Shown: positions 29,649 to 38,134, counted from the first letter of the stretch. The stretch: DNA of 64,000 nucleotides from Sphingobium sp. WTD-1 (GCF_030128825.1 NZ_CP119127.1:664001-728000); one strand, 5' to 3'. Numbers and translations are program-made. Notes: generated by a model from the sequence alone, not told the origin.

Positions 29649-30464
29649 TCAGCAAGGCTGATTTTCTTCCACAAGACAGGCCCTTAGACCTTCGACATGG
29701 GTGGGGTAAAGAGGTTTCCAATCAAGCAGCCGACGCGCCCGACCATTGGCGACGCGGCGGTTTTCGGCATAGAAGGCCAGCGCCTGGGGCGAGAGGTCCG
29801 CCTGTTCCAGCGACAGCAGCGGCGGCAGCGACTGGCCCAGCAGTTCGCAGGCGGTGGCGATCACGTCATTCTGGGCGCAGGGCCGGTCGTCGGCCAGATT
29901 ATAGGCACCGGGCGGGCCGTCAAAGGCGGCGATGATGCCACCGACGATATCGTCGACATGGACCCGGCTGAATATCTGTCCGGGCAGGGCGATGCGGTGC
30001 GCCTTGCCGGCCCGGACGCGATCGAGCGCCGAGCGGCCGGGACCATAGATGCCGGGCAGGCGGAAGCGACGGACATCGGGGCGGAGTGCTCCCCAGTCGA
30101 GATCGGCGCGGGCGCGGGCGGTGCGGCGCCCCTGCCCCACAGGGCTTGCCTCATCGACCCAGGCGCCGGCCGCATCGCCATAGACGCCGGTCGAGGAGAG
30201 ATAGCCGACCCAGAGCGCCGGCGCGGCGGCGATCGCGGCGCCATAACGGGTGAGGACGGGGTCATCCTCGCCCTCGGGCGGGACGGAGGAGAGGATATGG
30301 GTGGCGCCGGCGATGGCGGCGCGAACCGCGGGTTCATCGTCGAAGGCGATATGGTCCGCATCGGCGCTGCGGCGAACGCCGGTGACTTGCCAACCCTCGG
30401 CCCGCAGCCGGGCGGCGAGGCGGGAGGCGCTATAACCCATGCCGAGGATCAGCATGTGCAGCAT
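29649..30464 (-). CDS. NAD(P)-binding epimerase/reductase, YeeZ-like SDR
   Basis: 271 aa extended short-chain dehydrogenase fold. The N-terminal nucleotide-binding loop is LILGMGYSASRLAARL (GxGxxxxxL variant), LSSTGVYGD contains the active Ser/Thr-Tyr region, and RLPGIYGPGRSALDRV with YNLADDRPC are typical for this family of NAD-dependent epimerase/dehydratase proteins. ATG 30464 has an excellent ribosome site (AAGGGGAGGG). It follows the A-type carrier gene of the suf operon by 25 bases, so it may be the last gene of that transcript. Substrate unknown. Confidence 0.82.
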   Translation of the reverse strand: MLHMLILGMGYSASRLAARLRAEGWQVTGVRRSADADHIAFDDEPAVRAAIAGATHILSSVPPEGEDDPVLTRYGAAIAAAPALWVGYLSSTGVYGDAAGAWVDEASPVGQGRRTARARADLDWGALRPDVRRFRLPGIYGPGRSALDRVRAGKAHRIALPGQIFSRVHVDDIVGGIIAAFDGPPGAYNLADDRPCAQNDVIATACELLGQSLPPLLSLEQADLSPQALAFYAENRRVANGRARRLLDWKPLYPTHVEGLRACLVEENQPC

Positions 30465-30489
30465 CGGCGCCCTCCCCTTGAGGCCGGTA

Positions 30490-30852
30490 TCAGACCGTGA
30501 AGCTCTCGCCGCAGCCACAGCTGCCCTTGGCATTGGGATTGGCGAAAACGAAGCCGGCGGTGAAATCATCCTCGACCCAGTTCATGGTCGAGCCGATGAG
30601 ATAGAGGACCGAGGCGCCATCGATATAGAGGACACCGCCGGGGGTCTCGATCTTCTCGTCGAACTTGGCTTCTTCGGTGACATAGTCGACCGAATAGGCA
30701 AGGCCCGAGCAGCCGCGCTTGGGGGTCGACAGCTTGACCCCGATCGCGCCTTCGGGGGCCTGCGCCATCAGCTCGGCGATGCGGCCTTCGGCGCTGGGCG
30801 TCAGCATGACGGCGGCGGGGCGGGCGCGGGTCTTGGTGGTCGTCTCGGTCAT
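30490..30852 (-). CDS. sufA: A-type iron-sulfur carrier (HesB/IscA/SufA family)
   Basis: 120 aa. It has the three conserved cysteines of A-type carriers: one in KRGCSGLAYS and two in GSCGCGESF at the C-terminus. Such proteins take an assembled Fe-S cluster from the SufBCD scaffold and deliver it to apoproteins. ATG 30852 overlaps the stop of the upstream DUF59 gene (ATGA), so it is translationally coupled. sufA is the best symbol given the operon, but IscA/ErpA function is possible. Confidence 0.9.
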   Translation of the reverse strand: MTETTTKTRARPAAVMLTPSAEGRIAELMAQAPEGAIGVKLSTPKRGCSGLAYSVDYVTEEAKFDEKIETPGGVLYIDGASVLYLIGSTMNWVEDDFTAGFVFANPNAKGSCGCGESFTV

Positions 30853-31313
30853 CAGAGCATTCCCAGTTCGAGCTTGGCTTCGTCCGACATCTTGCCCGGA
30901 TCCCATGGCGGATCCCAGACCAGGTTCACCTCGACATCGCCGACGCCGGGCACCGCGCCGACGCGCAGTTCGACTTCGCCGGGCATAGACTCGGCGACCG
31001 GGCAGTGCGGCGTGGTCAGCGTCATGGTGACGACGGCATGACCATCGCTGGTGACGTCGACGCCGTAGATGAGGCCCAGGTCATAGATGTTGACCGGGAT
31101 TTCCGGGTCGAAGATTTCCTTCAGTGCATCGATGATGCCGTCATAGAGATCGCCGCCCGGCTCGCCGGCCGCGACTTCGTTGGGCTTCTGCGCCAGGAAA
31201 CCGTCGAGATAGTCGCGCTGGCGCGGAGCGGCCTCCGCCTCTTCGACGCGCGCCTTGGGCGGGGTTTCCACCGCGTCCACTTCTTCCACCATGAACTTCT
31301 TTTCCTCGGTCAT
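30852..31313 (-). CDS. sufT: SUF-associated DUF59/MIP18-family maturation protein
   Basis: 153 aa. The ~50-residue N-terminal extension is charged and low complexity; the rest is a DUF59 domain with FDPEIPVNIYDLGLIYGV and TTPHCPVAESMPGEVE, whose cysteine is the conserved family residue. DUF59 proteins take part in Fe-S cluster assembly or transfer. Its ATG overlaps the sufS stop and its stop overlaps the carrier start, so it lies inside the coupled block sufD-sufS-sufT-sufA. Confidence 0.88.
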   Translation of the reverse strand: MTEEKKFMVEEVDAVETPPKARVEEAEAAPRQRDYLDGFLAQKPNEVAAGEPGGDLYDGIIDALKEIFDPEIPVNIYDLGLIYGVDVTSDGHAVVTMTLTTPHCPVAESMPGEVELRVGAVPGVGDVEVNLVWDPPWDPGKMSDEAKLELGML

Positions 31314-32515
31314 CCGAAGATCTTCCTTACCCGTTCAATGCCCTTGACCAGCGCATCCACGTCGCTGTCGTCGCTGTAGATGCCGAAACTGGCCCGTGCG
31401 GTCGCCTCGACGCCCAGATGCCGCATCAGCGGCTGGGCGCAATGATGGCCGGCGCGGATCGCGACACCCGTTTCGTCCAATATGGTGCCGACATCGTGCG
31501 GATGCACCCCCTCCACTTCAAAAGAGAGGATGCCAGCCGAATCTTCGGGGCCAAAGACGCGCACGCTGTTGATCTGGCCGATCGCGGTGCGGGCCTTGGC
31601 CACCATAGCGCATTCATGGGCGTGGATGGCGTCGAGGCCGATGCCCTGGACATAGTCGATCGCGGCCGACAGGCCGACGACGCCGACGATATGCGGCGTG
31701 CCTGCCTCGAACCGGGTCGGCGCTGGCGCATAGGTCGTCTTTTCGAAGGTCACCTTGTCGATCATCGACCCGCCGCCCTGATAGGGGGGCATGGCGTCCA
31801 GCAATTCCTTGCGCCCCCACAGCACGCCGATGCCGGTCGGGCCATAGAGCTTGTGCGCGGAGAAGACGTAGAAATCGCAGTCGAGCGCCTGAACATCGAC
31901 GGCGAGGCGGGGGACCGCCTGGCAGCCGTCGATCAATATCTTGGCGCCGACCATATGGGCAATGTCGGCGGCGCGGCGGCAATCGAGCACGCTGCCGAGC
32001 ACATTCGACACATGGGCGAGCGCGACCATGCGGTGCTGCGGCGTGATCATCGCGCGCATCGCGTCGAGATCGATCCGGCCGTCCTGCGTCAGCGGCACCA
32101 CGTCAATCTGGGCGCCGACCTTTTCGGCGACGATCTGCCAGGGGACGATATTGCTGTGATGCTCCAGCGTGGAGAGCAGGATGCGATCACCCGCCTTGAG
32201 CTGCGTGCCGGCCCAGCATTGGGCGACGAGATTGATGCCCTCGGTCGCGCCGCGGACATAGACGATCTCGCTGTCCGACGCGGCGCCGATGAAGCCGGCG
32301 ACCTTGCGCCGGGCGGCCTCATAGGCGAGCGTCATGTTTGCCGAGCGTTCATAGACGCCGCGATGCACGGTGGCATAGTCCGGGCCATAGGCGCGGGCGA
32401 TCGCGTCGATCACGGCGGTCGGCTTCTGCGCGGTGGCGGCGCTGTCGAGATAATGCCAGTCGCCGACACCGGGGAAATCGTCCCGCAGGCGCAGGCCTTG
32501 GGCGAGACCGGTCAT
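31310..32515 (-). CDS. sufS: Cysteine desulfurase SufS
   Basis: 401 aa class V PLP aminotransferase-fold enzyme that takes sulfur from L-cysteine and leaves it as a persulfide on Cys359 (RAGHHCAQPLMRHLG). The PLP-binding lysine is Lys222 in VFSAHKLYGPTG. HHSNIVPW and the TEGINLVAQ segment mark the group II (SufS) type. Sulfur would then pass to SufE, which is encoded separately at 41.6 kb. Start and stop overlap the neighbouring genes by ATGA. Confidence 0.96.
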   Translation of the reverse strand: MTGLAQGLRLRDDFPGVGDWHYLDSAATAQKPTAVIDAIARAYGPDYATVHRGVYERSANMTLAYEAARRKVAGFIGAASDSEIVYVRGATEGINLVAQCWAGTQLKAGDRILLSTLEHHSNIVPWQIVAEKVGAQIDVVPLTQDGRIDLDAMRAMITPQHRMVALAHVSNVLGSVLDCRRAADIAHMVGAKILIDGCQAVPRLAVDVQALDCDFYVFSAHKLYGPTGIGVLWGRKELLDAMPPYQGGGSMIDKVTFEKTTYAPAPTRFEAGTPHIVGVVGLSAAIDYVQGIGLDAIHAHECAMVAKARTAIGQINSVRVFGPEDSAGILSFEVEGVHPHDVGTILDETGVAIRAGHHCAQPLMRHLGVEATARASFGIYSDDSDVDALVKGIERVRKIFG

Positions 32516-33261
32516 ACCAGCGTCCCCAGCTTGGCGAGCGCCGCCGCCTCGAACCGTTCGCGCAGATCGTCCTGCGCGACATCATCGAACACGCCGGCGA
32601 CGAAGGCTTTCAGCAGCAATGTCTTGGCGGTGGCCGGGTCCATGCCGCGCGAGGCCATGTAGAAGAGCGCTTGGCGGTCCAACTCGCCGACGGTCGCGCC
32701 ATGGGCGCATTTCACGTCGTCGGTATAGATCTCCAGTTCCGGCTTGGCGTTGGCCGTGGCGGTGCGGTCGAGCAACATCGCCTTGATCGACTGGAAAGCG
32801 TCGGTGCGCTGGGCATCGCGGGCGACATTGATGCTGCCCAGATAATTGCCGGTCGCATGGCTGCCCAGAATCGAGCGGACGGTCTGGCCGCTGGTCGCGT
32901 CGGGCTGGGTATGGGTGACGCTGGTGATGATCTCCAGCGTCTGCTCGCCACCGCCGATGATCGCGCCGTTCAGTTCGAAATGACTACCCTTGCCGAGCGT
33001 GACAGCGAAAGTGACACGTCCCAGCTTGCCGCCAATGTTGAGCAGATGGAAATCGAACCGGGCGCCGTCGGCGATGTCGATGACATAGTCGTGCACCGCG
33101 ACACTGCCGTCCGCCGCATCCTGCAGCAGAGCATCATGCGTGTTGTCGCCCGCTGCGACGCGAATATGCACGGGCGGGGCAGACGGCCAGGCGGTTTCGA
33201 GCGCCTGAAGGTCGCTATAGCGCCATGCTTCGTCGCGGCGGGTGGGAAGATCCAGTGTCAT
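32512..33261 (-). CDS. sufD: Fe-S cluster assembly protein SufD (short form)
   Basis: 249 aa beta-helix protein of the SufBCD scaffold. The core segments (ATSGQTVRSILGSHATGNYL, CAHGATVGELDRQALFYMAS, RGMDPATAKTLLLKAFV) are the SufB/SufD C-terminal signature including the conserved His. It is much shorter than E. coli SufD (about 420 aa), lacking most of the N-terminal region; this short form seems normal for sphingomonads. ATG 33261. It is separated from sufC by an unusual 130-base AT-rich gap. Confidence 0.9.
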   Translation of the reverse strand: MTLDLPTRRDEAWRYSDLQALETAWPSAPPVHIRVAAGDNTHDALLQDAADGSVAVHDYVIDIADGARFDFHLLNIGGKLGRVTFAVTLGKGSHFELNGAIIGGGEQTLEIITSVTHTQPDATSGQTVRSILGSHATGNYLGSINVARDAQRTDAFQSIKAMLLDRTATANAKPELEIYTDDVKCAHGATVGELDRQALFYMASRGMDPATAKTLLLKAFVAGVFDDVAQDDLRERFEAAALAKLGTLV

Positions 33262-33391
33262 TCTTCGGTCTTTTCAAAGCCTTGCCAGCCAAAACTTGCG
33301 AACTTTACATGTGTGCGCAGTGTTTTTTCAGACAAGATATTGTTTTCATTTACTTTTATATCCTGTCCCAGCGAAATAGGACAGGTTTCAA
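33262..33391. other. AT-rich gap inside the suf operon with a hairpin
   Basis: The only long gap in the suf operon. It has a CCTGTCC/GGACAGG stem (33362-33385) 7 bases past the sufC stop, followed leftward by an AT-rich run (33296-33361) unlike the surrounding GC-rich sequence. It may hold an internal promoter for sufDST-sufA or an RNA processing site. Confidence 0.45.
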
Positions 33392-34150
33392 TCATGCCGA
33401 GATTACCTCTGCATAGCCTTCGCTTTCGAGCTGCAGCGCCAGTTCGGGGCCACCCGACTTGACGATCCGGCCGGCGGCCAGGACATGGACGAAGTCCGGC
33501 TTCACATAGTCGAGCAGGCGCTGATAATGGGTGATCAGCAGCACCGCCTTGTCAGGCTTGCGCATGATCGCATTGATGCCCGCGCCGACGGTCTTGAGCG
33601 CGTCGATGTCGAGGCCCGAGTCGGTTTCGTCGAGGATCGCCAGCTTGGGATCGAGGATACCCATCTGCACCATTTCGGCGCGCTTCTTCTCACCACCGGA
33701 AAAGCCGACATTCACCGGACGCTTCAGCATCTCCATGTCGAGGCCGAGCAGGCCGGCCTTTTCCTTGGCCAGCTTGATGAACTCGCCACCGTTCAGTTCC
33801 TTCTCGCCACGCGCGCGGCGCTGCGAATTGAGGCTTTCACGCAGGAACTGCAGGTTGGAGACGCCGGGAATCTCGACCGGATATTGGAAGCCCAGGAACA
33901 GGCCGGCAGCGGCGCGCTCATGCGGATCCATATCGAACAGGTCCGTTGGGCCATTTGGGCCTTCGAAGGTCGCGGTGCCGCCGGTCACATCATAGTTCGG
34001 ACGGCCCCCCAGCGTGTAGGCGAGCGTCGACTTGCCGGCGCCGTTCGGCCCCATGATCGCGTGGATTTCGCCCGCATTGATCTGGAGCGACAGGCCCTTG
34101 AGGATCGCCTTGCCGTCGATTTCGTTGGTAAGATTGTCGATCGTCAGCAT
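33392..34150 (-). CDS. sufC: Fe-S cluster assembly ATPase SufC
   Basis: 252 aa ABC ATPase. Walker A is MGPNGAGKSTLAY, the signature is VGFSGGEKKRAEM and Walker B is LAILDETDSGLDIDAL, all with the SufC-specific form. It is cytoplasmic and drives conformational changes of SufB-SufD. ATG 34150 lies 7 bases after the stop of the hypothetical gene. Confidence 0.97.
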   Translation of the reverse strand: MLTIDNLTNEIDGKAILKGLSLQINAGEIHAIMGPNGAGKSTLAYTLGGRPNYDVTGGTATFEGPNGPTDLFDMDPHERAAAGLFLGFQYPVEIPGVSNLQFLRESLNSQRRARGEKELNGGEFIKLAKEKAGLLGLDMEMLKRPVNVGFSGGEKKRAEMVQMGILDPKLAILDETDSGLDIDALKTVGAGINAIMRKPDKAVLLITHYQRLLDYVKPDFVHVLAAGRIVKSGGPELALQLESEGYAEVISA

Positions 34151-34157
34151 CTTGTCT

Positions 34158-34613
34158 TTAGTCCTTGTGCGCGCGCTGGAGCGTCCGCGCGGTCCAGAAG
34201 GCCATGTCGCGCACGTCGCCCGGTGCGGGGAAGAGCGTGTCGATATGGCGCTTGATCGGCATATAGGGCCACCAGTCGGCGTCCGGTTCCGGCGCGCCCT
34301 TTTCCAGCAGCGCGACGACGAATTCGCTGACCGGGCCCATACGGGCGAGGTTGGGTGCCTTCGCCTTGTGGAAGGCCTTGTCGGTGCGCAGCTTCTCGGT
34401 CATCGCGACGTCGCCCTTTTCCAGCGCATCGCGGCATTCGGCCTGATAGGCGTCGAGATCGCCGAAATCCTTGGCGGCGCGCGTCTGAAGCTCGCCCTCT
34501 TCCAGCTCATAATCCTCGGTCAGGATGCGGATCGCGGCGGTCCATGCCTGGCCATTGCCGACATCCTCCGCGAAATCGGCGAGGGCATCCTGGATATCGT
34601 CTTCGTCGCTCAT
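34158..34613 (-). CDS. Hypothetical acidic protein between sufB and sufC
   Basis: 151 aa, strongly acidic N-terminus (MSDEDDIQDALADFAEDVGN), then mixed helices and a tryptophan-rich stretch (DADWWPYMPIKRH) and a C-terminal DMAFWTARTLQRAHKD. No cysteine, no signal peptide, no transmembrane helix. It does not resemble SufA, SufE, SufU or any Suf component I know. Its place between sufB and sufC (93 and 7 bases gaps, same strand) indicates cotranscription and suggests a role in the SufBCD complex or its regulation. Confidence 0.7.
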   Translation of the reverse strand: MSDEDDIQDALADFAEDVGNGQAWTAAIRILTEDYELEEGELQTRAAKDFGDLDAYQAECRDALEKGDVAMTEKLRTDKAFHKAKAPNLARMGPVSEFVVALLEKGAPEPDADWWPYMPIKRHIDTLFPAPGDVRDMAFWTARTLQRAHKD

Positions 34614-34706
34614 TGATCGCTCGTCTTTTCGTTGATCTGAAAAAGCCCCTCCCCTTCAGGGGAAGGAAGTTTAGGCGGCGTGCCTGATCCAGAGGTGTCT
34701 GATCGA

Positions 34707-36191
34707 TTAACCGACCGAACCCTCCAGCGAAATGCCCAGCAGCTTCTGCGCTTCCACCGCGAATTCCATCGGCAGTTGCTGCAGCACTTCCTTGGCGAAG
34801 CCGTTGACGATCAGGCTGACCGCGCTTTCCTGATCCAGGCCGCGCTGCATCGCGTAGAAAAGCTGGTCGTCGCTGATCTTGCTGGTAGTCGCCTCATGCT
34901 CGATCTGGGCGCTGGGATTGCGCACCTCGATATAGGGCACGGTGTGGGCGCCGCACTGGTCGCCCAGCAGCAGGCTGTCGCACTGGGTGAAGTTACGCAC
35001 GCCTTCGGCGCTTGGGCTCACGCGGACGAGGCCGCGATAGGTGTTGTTGGAGCGGCCGGCCGAGATGCCCTTCGACACGATGGTCGAGCGGCTGCCCTTG
35101 CCATTGTGGATCATCTTGGTGCCGGTATCGGCCTGTTGCAGATTGTTGGTGAGCGCGACCGAGTAGAATTCGCCGACGCTATTCTCGCCGTTCAGCACGC
35201 AGGACGGATATTTCCAGGTGATGGCCGAGCCAGTTTCCACCTGGGTCCAGCTGACCTTGGAGTTGCGGCCCTGGCAGAGCGCGCGCTTGGTCACGAAATT
35301 ATAGATGCCGCCCTTGCCATTCTCGTCACCGGGATACCAGTTCTGGACGGTGCTGTACTTGATCTCCGCATCGTCGAGCGCAACCAGTTCCACCACGGCG
35401 GCGTGGAGCTGATTTTCATCGCGCATCGGCGCGGTGCAGCCTTCGAGATAGGAGACATAGGCGCCATCGTCCGCGACGATCAGCGTGCGTTCGAACTGGC
35501 CGGTATTTTCCGCGTTGATGCGGAAATAGGTCGACAGCTCCATCGGGCAGCGAACGCCCTTGGGAATGTAGACGAAGGTGCCGTCGGAAAAGACCGCGCA
35601 GTTCAAGGTAGCGAAATAATTGTCGTGCATCGGCACGACCTTGCCCAGCCACTTCTTCACGAGGTCGGGAAATTCGCGCACCGCTTCGCTGATCGAGCGG
35701 AAGATAACGCCCGCTTCCTCCAGCTCCTTGCGGAAGGTGGTGGCGACCGAGACCGAGTCGAACACGGCGTCGACCGCGATCTTGCGGCTACCCTTCACGC
35801 CGGCGAGCATTTCCTGCTCGGCGATGGGGATGCCCAGCTTCTGATAGGTGGCGAGGATCTCGGGATCGACCTGATCCAGCGAATCCAGCTCCACCTTCTT
35901 CTTGGGCTCGGCGTAATAATAGGCGTCCTGATAGTCGATCGGCGGGACGTTGAGCTTCGCCCAGTCCGGCGCTTCCATCTTCTGCCACATGGCGAAGGCC
36001 TTCAGCCGCCAGTCGAGCAGCCATTGCGGCTCGTTCTTCTTGGCCGAGATGAAGCGGACCGTATCCTCGTTCAGGCCCTTGGGCGCGAAATCCTGCTCGA
36101 TGGCCGACGACCAGCCATGCTCATAGGTGGAGGCGCGCTCGGCGGCCTCCAGCGCTTCCTGATTACGGACGGTGCTCACTTCTTCAGTCAT
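34707..36191 (-). CDS. sufB: Fe-S cluster assembly scaffold SufB
   Basis: 494 aa, the core scaffold on which Fe-S clusters are built. Conserved segments include [79 protein letters not shown] with the proposed cluster-ligand/persulfide cysteine, and [20 protein letters not shown]. Length is usual. ATG 36191 overlaps the stop of the Rrf2 regulator gene (ATGA), so regulator and scaffold are translationally coupled; a longer open frame upstream lies inside the regulator gene and is rejected. Confidence 0.97.
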   Translation of the reverse strand: MTEEVSTVRNQEALEAAERASTYEHGWSSAIEQDFAPKGLNEDTVRFISAKKNEPQWLLDWRLKAFAMWQKMEAPDWAKLNVPPIDYQDAYYYAEPKKKVELDSLDQVDPEILATYQKLGIPIAEQEMLAGVKGSRKIAVDAVFDSVSVATTFRKELEEAGVIFRSISEAVREFPDLVKKWLGKVVPMHDNYFATLNCAVFSDGTFVYIPKGVRCPMELSTYFRINAENTGQFERTLIVADDGAYVSYLEGCTAPMRDENQLHAAVVELVALDDAEIKYSTVQNWYPGDENGKGGIYNFVTKRALCQGRNSKVSWTQVETGSAITWKYPSCVLNGENSVGEFYSVALTNNLQQADTGTKMIHNGKGSRSTIVSKGISAGRSNNTYRGLVRVSPSAEGVRNFTQCDSLLLGDQCGAHTVPYIEVRNPSAQIEHEATTSKISDDQLFYAMQRGLDQESAVSLIVNGFAKEVLQQLPMEFAVEAQKLLGISLEGSVG

Positions 36192-36598
36192 GCCATTTCT
36201 CGTGTCAGGCTGGCGATGGTCACGTTCGCGAGCGCTTCGCGGATCGCGTTGTTCGCCAGATTCATGTGCGGACGGATGCGGCAATCCTGTTCCAGATTGC
36301 AGTCATGCGCCCCCTGTTCGCTGCATGCGGTCATGGCGATGGGGCCTTCGACCGCCTCCACCACGTCCGCCAGGGTGATCGTCGCGGGCGGGCGCGACAG
36401 ACGCACGCCGCCACCGGTGCCCCGGCTCGATTCGAGCAGACCCGCCGCCGACAGCCGGCTCACCAGCTTCTGCGCGGTGGGCAGCGGGATGCCGGTTTCA
36501 GCGCTGAGCGTGGTCGCGTTCATCTTGGCCGCACCGCAATGGCGGGCTGCGGCAGACATCAGCACGACGGCATAATCGGCAAAGCTCGATAATTTCAT
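36188..36598 (-). CDS. Rrf2-family SUF operon regulator (IscR-like)
   Basis: 136 aa winged-helix regulator, first gene of the suf operon. The N-terminus [19 protein letters not shown] and recognition segment [20 protein letters not shown] are the Rrf2 DNA-binding domain. Three cysteines at 92, 100 and 106 ([19 protein letters not shown]) match the IscR cluster ligands, with slightly wider spacing than the E. coli C92-C98-C104. It probably senses Fe-S status and represses its own operon. A perfect palindrome 22 bases before the ATG is a candidate binding site. Confidence 0.92.
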   Translation of the reverse strand: MKLSSFADYAVVLMSAAARHCGAAKMNATTLSAETGIPLPTAQKLVSRLSAAGLLESSRGTGGGVRLSRPPATITLADVVEAVEGPIAMTACSEQGAHDCNLEQDCRIRPHMNLANNAIREALANVTIASLTREMA

Positions 36599-36619
36599 GC
36601 GTGTTGCGAACCATTCTCA

Positions 36620-36642
36620 AATCGGATCGAATCAATCCGATT
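36620..36642. promoter_or_regulatory. Operator-like palindrome upstream of the suf operon
   Basis: AATCGGAT-CGAATCA-ATCCGATT, perfect 8+7+8 inverted repeat, 22 bases before the Rrf2-family start. The position fits autoregulation of rrf2-suf by its own product or by an iron regulator. It differs from the known Irr (TTCTAAA-type) and RirA sites of rhizobia. Confidence 0.55.
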
Positions 36643-36696
36643 GGGCATGTGGTCCCACTCGCCCCCGGAATCAAGGCATTTCTCCTACCGTGGGAG

Positions 36697-36832
36697 TCTG
36701 TTTGGAAAATGCGCGAAAGAGCGCATTTTCAGAGCCGCACCAGCCCACACCCCCACCCGGCCGCCCATCAGGGTACCATGTCTGGGAGGCCGGGTGGGGG
36801 TGTGGGCTGGTGCGGATGCGCCAAAGGCGCAT
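36697..36832. repeat. Modular hairpin repeat, copy A
   Basis: Three stems in a row. (1) Module CTGTTTGGAAAAT followed by AAAATGCGC-GAAAGA-GCGCATTTT (36706-36729). (2) A long stem with 33-base arms, one mismatch, at 36735-36767 and 36783-36815 (CCGCACCAGCCCACACCCCC and on), loop exactly 15 bases. (3) A short ATGCGCC-AAA-GGCGCAT at 36816-36832. It lies past the end of the leftward AraC gene and upstream of the suf operon. A second copy with changed arms, in opposite orientation, is at 46171-46290. Confidence 0.8.
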
Positions 36833-36844
36833 TCCAAATGGCGA

Positions 36845-37789
36845 TCAGCTCAGCCGGTTGAGCACCGCGACATCGCCGCCCAGCGTGCGGCGGAGCAGGG
36901 TGAGCTGGACCACGGCGGTCGGCTCGGTCTGGAGCTGGTGCGGGGTCATGCCGATGAAATGCTTGATCTCGCGGATGAAATGCGACTGGTCGTAGAAGCT
37001 GCCGTCATCGCACAGCGCCTGCCAGCTTTCATGGTCGAGCGCGATCCGCGCGCTGCAACGCAGGGCACGATATTTGCGGGCAAGCAGCTTGGGCGGGGCG
37101 CCATAGAGCTTGTTGGTGATGCGGGCGAGCTGGCGCGGCGACAATTCGGTCATCTCGCTCAGCACCTCGATCCGCGGCGATCCTTCGCCGATCAGCCAGC
37201 TGTCGATCGCCCGCAGGATCGCCCAGGTCGCTTCGGGCAGCGGCTTGATCCGTTCGGCGAGGAAGGACCAGGTGAGCGCGGCCATGGCGTCACCATCCTC
37301 CATGCGCTGCAACTGGGCGAGCAGGTCAAGAAAGCCGTCATCCCGTTCCGCCGCCAGATCGCACAGGCCATCAGCCAGCTTGTCGGCATCGCCGCCATGC
37401 AGCGCCAGCCAGCCGGCCGGCAGCAGCGACACGCCCACCAGCCGGGTCGGCGCATCCAGTTCGAAGCGGGTCGCGCCCTGTGTGGGGCCGATCAGGCCGA
37501 CGGCAGGGGGGCGCTGCACCGACCCATCCTGGAAATGATAGCGACCATCGCCCCGCAGCATCAGCCGCAATTGTGCAACATCGGCGCGGGTGACGTCGGC
37601 ATAATGGTCAGCGGCTACAGAAAATATGTAAAGCGAGCCGAAATAGGGCCGGACCTTTTCCGGCGGGGTGAAATAGCGCAACCGAACCGGCCCCTGTTCG
37701 GCATCGACCGAATAGGACAAAGGCCCGCGATTGTCCGGCACCACCCCCCGCGCCGCACTCAGCGGCAGATCCCAATATTGCGGCCCCAT
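36845..37789 (-). CDS. AraC-family transcriptional regulator
   Basis: 314 aa. The last ~110 residues contain the two helix-turn-helix units of AraC (LSEMTELSPRQLARITNKLY and DQSHFIREIKHFIGMTPHQL). The N-terminal ~190 residues form a ligand-binding region that begins with a DUF6597-like segment (LRYFTPPEKVRPYFGSLYIF). The start is ATG 37789 with no clear ribosome site. An intrinsic terminator lies 92 bases upstream in the same direction. Ligand and targets are unknown. Confidence 0.85.
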   Translation of the reverse strand: MGPQYWDLPLSAARGVVPDNRGPLSYSVDAEQGPVRLRYFTPPEKVRPYFGSLYIFSVAADHYADVTRADVAQLRLMLRGDGRYHFQDGSVQRPPAVGLIGPTQGATRFELDAPTRLVGVSLLPAGWLALHGGDADKLADGLCDLAAERDDGFLDLLAQLQRMEDGDAMAALTWSFLAERIKPLPEATWAILRAIDSWLIGEGSPRIEVLSEMTELSPRQLARITNKLYGAPPKLLARKYRALRCSARIALDHESWQALCDDGSFYDQSHFIREIKHFIGMTPHQLQTEPTAVVQLTLLRRTLGGDVAVLNRLS

Positions 37790-37882
37790 ATTTACACCCC
37801 AGTGACGCCATTATGAGCGCGGGTTCCAACCGTGCAAGAGCCATGACGGCACGGTACGTATTTTTCGCCACAGCGTTGAGGC

Positions 37883-37916
37883 AAAAAAATGACCCGGCAG
37901 CTTTCACTGCCGGGTC
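37883..37916 (-). terminator. Strong intrinsic terminator pointing left, with no ORF in front of it
   Basis: Perfect 10-base arms GACCCGGCAG (37891-37900) and CTGCCGGGTC (37907-37916), loop of 6; read on the minus strand it is followed by ATTTTTTTGCC, a run of seven T. This is the best intrinsic terminator of the window. No protein-coding gene on the minus strand ends here. Confidence 0.85.
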
Positions 37917-38036
37917 AGGAAAAGGTCTCATCAGCCAAAATGGCCTAGAGCCTTCGGGTCGCAAGACGGCTTTAAGCCCGAATCGGGGCAAGATTATTGG
38001 ACAGATCGGACATCAGACTGATCAAAACGAACCGAT
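37883..38036 (-). ncRNA. Candidate small RNA (or araC leader with attenuator)
   Basis: A minus-strand unit bounded by a promoter-like pair, -35 TTGCCG (38067-38072) and -10 TAATTC (38044-38049) with 17 bases between, and the T7 terminator at 37883-37916. The predicted transcript of about 150 bases can form TTCGGG...CCCGAA and GCCCCGATTCGGGC stems before the terminator. No ORF of convincing quality lies in it. Alternatives are an attenuated leader of the AraC gene, which starts 92 bases further on, or a degenerate repeat. Confidence 0.45.
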
Positions 38037-38058
38037 TCATGACGAATTATGTCATGAA
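38036..38058. promoter_or_regulatory. Palindrome covering the -10 of the candidate small-RNA promoter
   Basis: TTCATGAC-GAATTAT-GTCATGAA, perfect 8+7+8 inverted repeat, 77 bases before the pyrD start on the plus strand and overlapping the -10 element TAATTC of the minus-strand promoter. A dimeric repressor bound here would block the leftward transcript and perhaps pyrD. Confidence 0.5.
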
Positions 38059-38134
38059 ATGACGTTCGGCAACGAATGTGGCCACAGCGCAACAGTGACT
38101 CGACGCCCGCCCGACACGCTGGCATAGCGCGGCC

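Noticed and set aside
36697..36840. CRISPR-like or microsatellite reading of the C-rich repeat
   Set aside because: There is one inverted pair, not several direct repeats with spacers, and no cas genes.
37608..37991. 127-codon minus-strand frame crossing the terminator upstream of araC
   Set aside because: It has no domain, runs through a strong terminator stem and overlaps the AraC gene in another frame.
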